Positions 53,579 through 62,599 of a stretch of DNA of 64,000 bases are shown here, one piece after another. The first letter of the stretch is position 1. Every line of letters begins with the position of its first letter. Origin of the DNA: Loxodes magnus (taxonomy: Eukaryota; Ciliophora; Karyorelictea; Loxodida; Loxodidae); assembly GCA_946699065.1 (NCBI GenBank), contig CAMPDV010001517.1:46881-110880 (forward strand). The letters are read 5' to 3'. The position numbers and the translations under genes were made by a program. The notes below the pieces were generated by a model. It saw nothing but the letters and a program-made list of their open reading frames with translations, was not told where the DNA came from and ran no database searches.

Positions 53579-53619
53579 TAAATAATAAATAAATAAATAA
53601 AAAAATAAATAAATAAATG
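53579..53619. repeat. AAAT tetranucleotide microsatellite
   Basis: AAATAAAT-type repeats directly abut the 5' box of the GC-rich element that begins at 53621. Confidence 0.85.
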
Positions 53620-53620
53620 A

Positions 53621-53924
53621 GATTATAGAGCGCGTAGCACCTCAATGGTGTGCAACTCTTTAACAAAGATTTTTAAAGTTAAAAAATTCCTTGTTGAAGT
53701 CTTCCACAGTGCTAGCATTCCCGTGTAAGTTCTGTTTTCTATAGGGCCGCGATCGGAATGCTACCCTAAGAGAACTTATTATCTGGCATCTTTCGTCATT
53801 AATGCTACTTGATGCCTCTTTGATTTTCTCTTCTCTTCTCTTGGCTGGTTCTTCACCTACGGAGTATTTCCTGGTACCAAAGTTTAAGTCAGTTTCAGTT
53901 GGAGGATTGCTCCTCCCTATTTAA
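53621..53924 (+). repeat. GC-rich dispersed element, copy 2
   Basis: Starts GATTATAGAGCGCGTAGCAC, then a potential stem with GGTGTGC and CTCTTTAA. It ends with a perfect hairpin GGAGGATTGCTCCTCC followed by CTATTTAA. 304 nt, with much higher GC than its flanks. No convincing protein is encoded. The shared ends with copies 1, 3 and 4 define a family. Confidence 0.7.
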
Positions 53925-54433
53925 TTATATATTTAATAAATTCTGCAGATTTGATTTATACTTTCTATAACAATTTTTCTTAGAGTTTAAGTTCTTTTAT
54001 AAAATGGAAGGAATTAATAAACAAAAAATAAATTTTAAAGTATAAACTAAAATTATTTATAATAACTAAAAAAAGCTTTCATGATTGATTTAATTTAATA
54101 ATTTTGCTAATTTTATTTTTTTTTTTAAATTCAATTTTTTTATTTTATAATTTTTCAATCTTTTTCTCTCCAATTTCTTAATTTAAAAAGAAAAATAATG
54201 TAAAACTAATTTATCATATACATTTTTAATGATTTACTATTTTTGTTTATTTAAGATATTATTTTTCTTTTTTTAATAAAATAAAACATTTTCACTAAAA
54301 AATGTGAAATACAAAACTAGAACCATATTTGATTAATTTCTTAAGGTTATATGTTTCTCCATTTTGTTCTGGCTTTCCGAATCAACAATTTTTACTAAAT
54401 AAAAACTTTAAAAATATTTTTAATGAATTAAGC
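53925..54433. other. AT-rich stretch between repeat element and zinc-knuckle frame
   Basis: About 500 bp with long T and A runs and no supported gene. Confidence 0.5.
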
Positions 54434-54880
54434 ATTCAAAGCACTATAAAGCAAATATAGCTCTTAAAAAAAATAATTACCTCTAAGTCAAATTAAGAGA
54501 ATAATAAGCCAATTGAACAAACTAAAGAGAAATATTTTAGGAAAAAATGTTACATCTGTAGGAGAATAGACCACCTATGGAGACGATGCTGGAAGAGAAA
54601 GAAGATTTAATAGAAAATATGGAATGACCTAACCTAATTTTACCCAACCAGAAATGGAGAAATTTATAAGAAGAAAGCAAGCTATATGAAGAGACAACCA
54701 TTCCGAAAATTTGACAGTGAAGGGATGAGAAGACCACCTAGAGATCAAGTTCCTATTGGTTGGATAGGGAAATAGGAAGCTCTTAAGTAGACGATCCTTC
54801 TTTAACATTTTAATTTAATTTAACCTCTAAGTCAAATACTTAGTTACATTATTATAAGCCTTTTTAATTTTCTTACTATT
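54434..54880 (+). CDS. CCHC zinc-knuckle reading frame
   Basis: In one plus-strand frame, KKCYICRRIDHLWRRC (first Cys codon at 54548) is a C-x2-C-x4-H-x4-C zinc knuckle, followed by a very basic stretch (WKRKK, KKKASYMKRQPFRKF) and a Pro/Arg segment (RRPPRDQVPIGWIG). Upstream is a polar Lys/Gln/Asn-rich region. Such knuckles bind RNA or single-stranded DNA; they occur in host RNA-binding proteins and in the nucleic-acid-binding ORFs of retroelements. GC is above background. The ends are uncertain and no enzyme domain is nearby. It may be a retroelement remnant. Confidence 0.5.
54479..54837 (+). repeat. Short direct repeat flanking the zinc-knuckle core
   Basis: The 15-mer ACCTCTAAGTCAAAT occurs at 54479-54493 and again at 54823-54837, bracketing the GC-richer core of the zinc-knuckle frame. 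It could be a target-site duplication or a small internal duplication. Confidence 0.55.
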
Positions 54881-55202
54881 TTATTAAGATTTATTTCTAA
54901 TATTTAAATACAATTATAACTAGTTTATGCAAGCTTAGTCATAAAATATGGAATAGAATAATTAATTAGTTATTTTATGTCTAAGCTAAATAAAAATTGG
55001 TTTAGTTAAACTTTTAAATTGAAGGTTTAAATTTATTTTATGCTTTTTTACTAAAAAAATTATAAAAATTATGTAAGAGAAACTAAATTCCTCTAATGCT
55101 TTTAAAATGGATCTTAAATAGCCTCAATTTTGCAAGATGCTTTACTTAAGAAAAACTTTAAAAAAACTTAATTAAGGTACTAACTAAACTAGCTGCTTTT
55201 TT

Positions 55203-55943
55203 AGAATTCCTTTATTGCTGGCTAAATATGAGATATTTCCTAATCTATGTTATAATCATTAATTTAAGTGATGTAAATAAAAATCCTCGCCGAATGTTAA
55301 AATTTCAAGCGACTTAAAAACACTAACTAAAATAAAAAATTCTAATTTTGACACTAGCTGCTTTGACAAACCTCTTTAAAAGAACATGCTTTATTAATTT
55401 GATTTCACTGCTTCCTTACCATCCTTTAGTGATTGTAAGATAGGCGTTGCGAACAAACCGGACTTTGATTTTTAATCTTGTTTCTCTGATACTTAGAACG
55501 GATGAAGTTTGTATTTGGGAGATTAACAGTTAAGACATCATTCAGGAGGAGGAGGGGCATCTTATGGTAAAAACAAATATACTTTATAGCATAATAAAAA
55601 TTATAGCATTAAGCTGATAATTGATACCTGCAATGGAGTGCTTTCATACGAAATAGATGGACAAGACTGTGGAGTAGCTTTTACAGAGCCATAAGAATTC
55701 ACAAATGGAAATTTGTACGTAGCTGTAAGTTTTTGAACTCGAGATGCAAGTATAACAATAGTAAAGCAAAAGGCAAAGTTATGCTTTAAGAAAACTTAAA
55801 AAGAAAAATAACTTAATATATATAATAAATCATTTAATATAAAAATGCTTTATTTAACTAACTAAATAATTAAGTATTATTACAATCTTATAACAATTAT
55901 CATTTTAAAGATTTGTATTCAAATCTGGTTTCTGTTCTATTGA
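55203..55943 (+). CDS. SPRY/B30.2-domain protein
   Basis: One frame from about 55203 carries a typical SPRY fold: VKISSDLKTLTKIKNSNFD, then YQFDF, CKIGVANKPDFDF, the central NGW-LYLGDQQLRHH and SYGKNKYT, then IDTCNGVLSYEIDGQDCGVAF and LYVAVSFW near the end. SPRY domains are beta-sandwich protein-interaction modules. The Trp of NGW is TGA (55503), as is a Trp in HQFKWCKQ (55269) and one after AVSF. Upstream residues (LCYNHQFKWC) might be a small Cys/His motif. No in-frame ATG is certain, so the 5' end is open. The domain is complete by about 55770; TAA codons at 55797 and 55809 may be the real end, otherwise the frame continues to TGA 55941-55943 through AT-rich sequence. Confidence 0.7.
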
Positions 55944-56482
55944 TTTTAGAGATGTTAATTAACATTTTTTTAATCATTTTCTTTTTAATTTTCTGCCTTT
56001 GTTATAATTTAAGAATGTTTATTTAATATAAAAAGTATAGTAAGCTTTTATTATTAACCTTAGTTTATAAGAAGAGTTATTTGAAGATGACTTGTAAATA
56101 AATTATCTTTAGAGAGTTTATTGATACGCCTGCTTTGAGTAACCTTAATTTAAGTAAATAAGTAAAGGAAGGAGTAAATAGGCTTTAGTATTATAGTGAT
56201 TCTTTTGATTTAAAATAACAATTTTATATAATTATTAAATTAAGCTATAATAATAAATCTTTTTATCTATCTATTACTTTTTTAATAATAGTTATATAAT
56301 CATGCTTTTCCGTTTTAGGAACTCTTAACTCTGTCAACAAGACAGTAATTCATGCTCGATGCTGTTAAATAAAAAATCTTTGAGATGCCTAATTTTAGCG
56401 AGGTTGGGAACTCAGAATTATCCAGGTTTTCTTTCCTTTTACTTAGAGTCTTGAACTTGCTTCTATAATATTTTTAAAGATA
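55944..56482. other. AT-rich stretch without a supported gene
   Basis: About 540 bp; nothing recognisable apart from a slightly GC-richer patch near 56320-56460. Confidence 0.45.
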
Positions 56483-57341
56483 TCAATTTAAAGTCGTAAA
56501 TTATTAAGTTAAAAAAAAGGTTAAATTAAGTTTGTAATTTTAAGAATTGGCCTTTAAATCCTCTAATATTTTGGTCAGTCTCTTCTTAAACAAAAGGATG
56601 GCTTAAGACTTCGTTATTCTGCTATCTTTATCTACTTCTCCTGCCTTCGTAATTATTTGTTTGATTTATTTTTGAGTTTCAGTATTTCTTCCTTTAAATC
56701 TTTCTGGATCTTTCAGGTCAAATATTAAATCACTCTTTTGTTCTAAAAAATTATTTCATAATTTTTATTCCTTATATATATGAATCTTTACCAGCACCTT
56801 TTCGTTTAATGTGATTTTTGCAAATTCAGCATCTTGGTCTTCTTAGTTGTTGATTTATCCTATTTACGAATTATAGATCAGCATTAGGTTGAATGTCCAT
56901 CGGTATAGATTATGTTTACACCATAAATTTCTAATTAATTCTAGTTGTTTTTTTTGCTATTCTTAAAGTTATTTTATTTTTTAGTGGAAAAATCTAGAGA
57001 TCTGATTAAAAAAATTAAGGGATGTCCTTAAAATGTTAGATAATTTGATTCAGTTTGTCACTTATTTATTATTAGATTTAATTTATAGTTTGCTCTACTA
57101 TTGAGAAATCATAATCTAAACTTTGCTACAATTCATTTAAAATGGTCTCTAATTATTCTATTTTTATCTATGTTGTTTTAGTTCCAACTGTAAGTTAGAT
57201 ATTCTCTATTAAACTGATTATTCAAATGCTTATTTTGATTATTTTTTAATCTTAATTCGCTGACTATTCAGTTAAGCTATACTATTCTTCTTGCTTTTTT
57301 ATGAAAGTATTAATAGAGTTCTATTATTTCTAAGGTGCCAT
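56483..57341 (-). CDS. Coiled-coil protein with one frame change
   Basis: Reverse-strand ATG at 57341 opens MAPQKQQNSINTF and continues through a strong heptad region (about residues 70-110, containing LETILNELQQSLDY). From about 56850 the best frame changes and gives a Glu/Lys-balanced C-terminal half (FLEQKSDLIFDLKDPERF, KRLTKILEDLKANSQ) with a TGA at a plausible Trp (KLWNNFL), ending at TGA 56485-56483. The whole span is 859 bases, one more than a multiple of three, consistent with a single one-base shift. Probably a structural or filament-associated protein, or a mobile-element ORF given the repeat element beside its start. No family is recognised. Confidence 0.4.
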
Positions 57342-57564
57342 TTTTTTATCTATCATAATAATATTTATAAATATAAAATATAGGAATGAAAAAACGATAA
57401 TTGTATAGATATTTGATTAATCAGCTTAAAATTAAATTAAATTATAATTTTATTCATTTCTTAAATTTTTCTAATTTTCTAAATAAAAATTAAATTTTTA
57501 TTTATAATGTAAGAAAACGAGTTAATATAAAAGTACTCCAAGTAAAAATTATATAAATAAATTG

Positions 57565-57914
57565 GATTATAGAGCGCGTAGCACTCTCGTTGGTGTGTAG
57601 TTCTTTAAATTAATTTTATTTCATTTCGAAAAAAATTTTATGGGTTTCTCTTTCTTGTTTTCTTTTCCTGCAGTTCTTTTTTGTAATTTTTCCTTCCAAA
57701 GCATAGGATTTAATATGCGATTACGGGTACATCTTTCCCCGACCTATGATGAAGAAAGTTTACTCCTGAATTCAGAGTTTTCCAGCTTGTTGAATCTTCC
57801 TTCTCTTTTTGTTGGTTTCTCTTCCTTCGATTTATCCTCCGTCAGCACTCATTTTTTTTTGCCTTGATGGACCTCCAAGCAGCATCCGAAGGAGAGGGTT
57901 TTCCATCCTATTTA
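57565..57914 (+). repeat. GC-rich dispersed element, copy 3
   Basis: Starts GATTATAGAGCGCGTAGCAC as in copy 2, followed by GGTGTGTAGTTCTTTAA. It contains CCGACCTATGATGAAG (compare copies 1 and 4) and ends with an imperfect GGA...TCC hairpin and CTATTTAA. About 350 nt. A short open frame inside has no counterpart in copies 2 and 4 beyond the conserved DNA block, so I regard it as non-coding. Confidence 0.7.
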
Positions 57915-57944
57915 AAAATTTTATATAATAATAATAATTGATTA

Positions 57945-58306
57945 ATGTGGCTCTACCATTTTAGGCTAATTATAATTTAACTGTTTATACTCTTTAAAAA
58001 TGCATCTTGAAATGGAGTTATGGCAGTTTAAATCTCTTAGGACAAAAAACCAGTTCTAAATTGTCACCTCAAGTCAGATTTGCAGATTATTATAGGTTAA
58101 TATCGAAGATCATACTATTTCAGCTCCCAATAATCAACCAATGCAGAGGGATACAAGCCGATTGTGTGTATTTAATTTCCCCAACCTCTGATGAAGTTAT
58201 CGCTTTCTTTACCTTCGATTCATGATCTTAGTTCCTGCGGAAGTTCTATCCGCTAAAGCAAGCTAAACAACTAAGTAAGCTTAAGAATAGGAGCCTCCAT
58301 ATTTCA
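57945..58306 (+). repeat. GC-rich dispersed element, copy 4 (diverged 5' end)
   Basis: It follows copy 3 after about 30 bases. The 5' box is eroded, but CTCTTTAA and the internal CCAACCTCTGATGAAG are present, and the end has GGAGCCTCC followed by ATATTTCAA, resembling the family terminus. With copy 3 it forms a tandem pair in the same orientation. Confidence 0.5.
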
Positions 58307-58401
58307 AATAATATAATATAATAATTAAAAAAAATAGAATTAACAAAAAGCTATTACAACACAAAAAATATGAATCATTTAAAATTAGTTTTTAAAAAGT
58401 C

Positions 58402-59148
58402 TCAAGAATCATTTAAAATTTCAATGAAATCATCTGTTTCTTCTCCAGGTTTGTATTCTTAAATAGCATATCTATAACTGTTAATCTTGCCTTTTTTTCC
58501 CTGTTGGTATTTTATTCCAATTTCCATTTTTTCCAAACATTTCCTTCATTTATTTTTTAAGCTTCTACTATTTGCTGAGTAACTAGTCTCTACCTATCAT
58601 TTTTGCTATATAGATCACCTACAGATGTACAATAAAGTTTGGCTAGTTTTTATCTTAATTTTTTATTTACACTTTTTTTTTCATATTTGGTATCTCCAAA
58701 AGAATTTTATAATTACCCTAGCCTTCTATAAATCAGCAAATAATTGGTCTAATTTTTATTGCTTATTTAATTATTTGATTTTCCATGTTTATTTAACTTT
58801 TAAATTTGATTGCTCAATCTCCATTGAATCAATAATTGTTTTACTCGTAATTCATTCATAGTTTATTAAATAAAAATTTCAAATCTCTATTTTTTCTGCC
58901 TTTTTAATTTCTTGATTAAATATATGCCTTGAAGCTTTTAATCTCACTTCTGTTCTTAGTATTCTATCATAATCTCAAAGCTATTTAATTTTTAAATCTC
59001 TGCTATTTATTCGCAGAATTAATTGTTGCACTACATCCTAAACTTTTATTTCTGATTATGACGAATAAATCTCAATCAAAGTATCTTATTTAGGTTAGAA
59101 GATTGAATTAAGGTGAATTATTTCATAAGCACTATTTATTTTTATCAT
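58402..59148 (-). CDS. Coiled-coil protein with eight in-frame TGA (Trp) codons
   Basis: Reverse-strand ATG at 59148 (MIKINSAYEIIHLNS) to TGA at 58404-58402 is 249 codons with no indel, if TAA/TAG are Gln and about eight internal TGA are Trp; only two Trp are TGG. The protein is Lys/Glu/Gln-rich and largely helical (RTEVRLKASRHIFNQEIKK, SMEIEQSNLKVKQTWKIKQ), with a basic stretch (LKNKWRKCLEKMEIGIKY) and an acidic C-terminus (GEETDDFIEILNDS) that looks like a natural protein end. With TGA as stop nothing longer than about 60 codons remains. No family is recognised; it is probably structural. It lies just downstream of the tandem repeat elements on the opposite strand. Confidence 0.55.
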
Positions 59149-60044
59149 AATATGATAATGAAAATTAAGCTAAAATCTTTTTATTTAAGTGCTACAGTTG
59201 CTTTCTTTTTTATCCACTTCAAAAGTCGAAATAGAAACTTAAAAGTTAGATTTTTATTATTTAGATTTATAATTCAAATGGAATTAAATATTTTTTGCTA
59301 GTCGGATCTAAATTTTAAAGCCAAGCTTTTTCTTTTATTCTTCAGTCACAACACTAAATAAATAATAGAGCATAAATACCTTTTTTATTTGTGAAATTTA
59401 ATTATCAAACTCTGGTGATTAGAAAAATCCTTCAAAGTCATTTTATTTTTTAAGATAGCTAAAATTTTAAGAAATTAATTTAAGTTTAGATAGTTTTAAG
59501 AAAAAGCATTTTCAAATGTTTGAATATTATCTGATTTGCTTAACCGAAAAACATCAACATTTTTAAAATTTTTATATTTGAAAATTGATAAAGTTTAAAT
59601 AAAAGTTTCGGGCATAATTTGTATAAAATTAATTAAATCCTATAGTTCATAAATACACTTAAGTTTCGTAATTAGATGGGAATGGAAATATAATTGAATT
59701 GCAAGTTATCAAAAATCCACTGAAAATAGATTAAATGCTTTGAGGTTTTTGCTTAAAAGATAAACAATAAATGTCTCTTATAAAAAGTAAAATATAAATC
59801 CATTTATTCAAATCTTTGAGACAATTAAAATGCATAAATATAGCGATTTGAGGTTAAGTTTCTTTAATAAAATGTTGCTACTTGTTTAGAATTAGCTATA
59901 AAGGCATAATAAAATCAAAGCAATTTAATTTCAAGAGTAATAAATCAGTCTATTTTATTTTTTACTTTAGATAGCCTTGGTATATCCAGTAAAAAAACTA
60001 TTATCCTTAAAAATTTGTAAGCTACGAAATATTTTATAAAGTTT
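59149..60044. other. AT-rich stretch without a supported gene
   Basis: About 900 bp; no motif, repeat or RNA gene seen. Confidence 0.45.
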
Positions 60045-60311
60045 ATGAGATAAATGAAATTAATAAATTTAAAGAATAAATAGTTTTTTAATAATAAAAT
60101 ACTCTTAGATCTTAAGAACAATTCTGCTTTGAAATTAAATCCTAAATTTTCATCGAGAGTAATAGAGGAAAAGTATATAAAATTATAAAAAGATAATGTG
60201 GAATACGAAGGCAAATGTATTTTTAGTTGCAAAACTTGTTGTGCTGTCGTTAGAAAATTCTTAAAAAATAAATTTAAAGTTGAATTAAAAAAATAGATAT
60301 CATATTAATGA
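60045..60311 (+). CDS. Possible small Cys-containing protein
   Basis: ATG 60045 to TGA 60309-60311 gives 88 residues in one frame with TAA/TAG as Gln. It is basic, with a short cluster CIFSCKTCCAVVRK near residues 60-75 that could bind metal, and a Lys-rich tail. The frame is also open further upstream (to about 59960), so this may be the last exon of a longer gene. No family is recognised. Confidence 0.3.
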
Positions 60312-62599
60312 TAATAATAATGGATTAATGCTAAAGAATTATATTTAAGAAGCAAGTTAAATTCATAAGCCATTCAAGATATAATATTTAAGTTATCTTT
60401 GACTAATATCGTATTTATTTGTCTTTTTTTTGGAGAATTTAAGTTCTTTAAAATCCAAATAATAGGTATAAGCAAAAACTACAGTCATGAGTTTATAAGT
60501 GTAAAAATTCATATTGCTAAAAGGAAAACTTATTTCCTTAAAATTTAAGATAGTGTGATTATACTCAAAAATTATATTAGCTAAATAACTATTATTTAGA
60601 TATTGATCACAGTTGTAAAACCAAGTAGAAAAATAGAATTTGCTTAAGATATATATCTTTAAATATTTTACAATGATTGTAATTAATAGAGCGAAGCACT
60701 ATAAATAATGTATATACATTAGAGTAATTGCCTTTCTATAAATTACATAATTGAAACAAAGTTTTATGTTTTCCAGTTTAAAATAATCGATTATAAGAGA
60801 TAATTCAGATTGATGAAAAGATTCTTAGAGTTAAAATAAAAAATTGAAATAATAGATATGCATAGATAATTATCAAATCTAAGAGCTCTTCATTTAGATT
60901 ATGATAAGACTAAATTGTGATCGTAGTTAAGATAATTAAAAATGAAAAGTTTACGAACTTACCAGAAAGAAAGTAACCAAGAATAAAAATAAAAAATTTA
61001 AATTTGAAATTTGTTTATTCCTTGATTTTTAAATTGATTTAGGAATAAAGTAAAGCATACGTTTAAGAAAATTAAATTATTTAAAAAGAATGCTATTAAA
61101 ATTCTAAAAAAGTGAGATACAATCCACAAAGAATAGAATAAGAGCAATAAACACTAAATTACTTATATAGATAACTATTATAGTTTAAGTTATAAATTTA
61201 ACTTTAGTTAACTAACAATAAAATTTGGAAAAAGCAGCTAAATTTAAATAATTGTAGGTTATTTAGAAAGTTAGAAAATATTTGTTTGCTTTGATTATAT
61301 TTGGTATATTTAATTGAAATAATTCTATTTTTGGATGCTTTGAATAGAATAGAAATTTTTTGGAAAATATAGAGAGATAAAAAGCTTATAAATATTGCTT
61401 GGAAATATGTTTAGAAAAGTTTAGCGAAATTTAATGTTTTAGATCTAAGCAAAGTTAGTTTCCTCGTTAAAATAATAGAGATTGGTGAATAAATCCTAAA
61501 TTTAATTTACAAAATAAATTTTAATTTGGTTTATTTGCAAACCGATTGAATTTATAAATTATAAAGAACAAAAGAATTTCAATTTAGTGCTTGCAAATGA
61601 AGAAAAATAAAATAACTAGGAAAGTAAATTATAAAATAAAAATAGTGGTATATCAAAAATAATCAGTCATAGTTAATTATTCTAAAGAAGTTTATTTTAT
61701 AATAGCTTTTACTAAACATGAATACCTTTTTAAAAGTTGTTGATTTGTTACTCCTTATAAAAATAATAAAATTTTAGCTATAAAAATATTAATGATATAT
61801 TTTAATAATTATTAATCTAGTCTCTGAATAGATGCTTATGCAGTTTGGAACTAAAGTAGATGAGTAACCAATAATAATAGACTTTATATAATGAATTTTC
61901 TACCAAATTTATAAAATTTAAATTACTAAATTTCTATTACATTTTCATTAAAATCAATTCTTATTTTATAGAACCTTTCATTAATACTATCAAATCAAAA
62001 TCTTAAGTCTATCTATTAACTAATTTTAAAAGATAAATAGCTTAGTTCTGATATAATACTTACTTATTTAGACAATATTTTTGATTTAGATTCTAAATAT
62101 AAAACTATAAGCCTTTTTATTTATTCTCACTATTTTAGATTTTTATTTGAGTTTTAAATTGAGGATTTTCTAGCTTGAAAATTAAGATTTTTTTTAATCT
62201 AAAAATATTAGATTAAATGAGACTAATTTCACTATCTGATTCCTAAATATAATCAAATATTTTCAGAAGCTTATTTAGACTTTTAAAGTTATTAGATTTT
62301 AAAATAGCCTTAGATTTAATTTGGCATAATAGTTATAAAAGCTTATTCAAATGTAAAATCTATTTTAGTATCTTTAAAATTATTTGATGTAGTAAGCGAT
62401 TCTTTTGCCAAAATGAGAACAAGTTTTTAGTTAATTGATCCTGCTAAATAAGCAGTTTTTCTTAAATAATAATAATAAATTTTAATTTAAGATTTGAACT
62501 TGAAGAAATCTTAGTAAAGCAAGATTTTTAATCTATTTTATAATTTCTTTGAAGTTAAAAATAAGTTTATTTTTCTCACTAATTCTTCTATTCTTCTTC
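60312..62599. other. AT-rich stretch without a supported gene
   Basis: About 2.3 kb of very low GC. Near 60680 a sequence ATTAATAGAGCGAAGCAC weakly recalls the 5' box of the dispersed element, but nothing downstream matches. No gene supported. Confidence 0.5.

Noticed and set aside
53621-53670. tRNA gene in the GAGCGCGTAGCAC box
   Set aside because: The bases resemble part of a tRNA D-arm, but no acceptor stem, anticodon arm or T-arm can be folded around it.
57640-57867. 75-codon open frame inside dispersed element copy 3
   Set aside because: The similarity among copies is at DNA level in short blocks and does not preserve a reading frame or length, so a non-coding element explains it better.
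60676-60720. Further copy of the dispersed element (ATTAATAGAGCGAAGCAC)
   Set aside because: Only the first 15 or so bases resemble the 5' box; no hairpin end or internal block follows.
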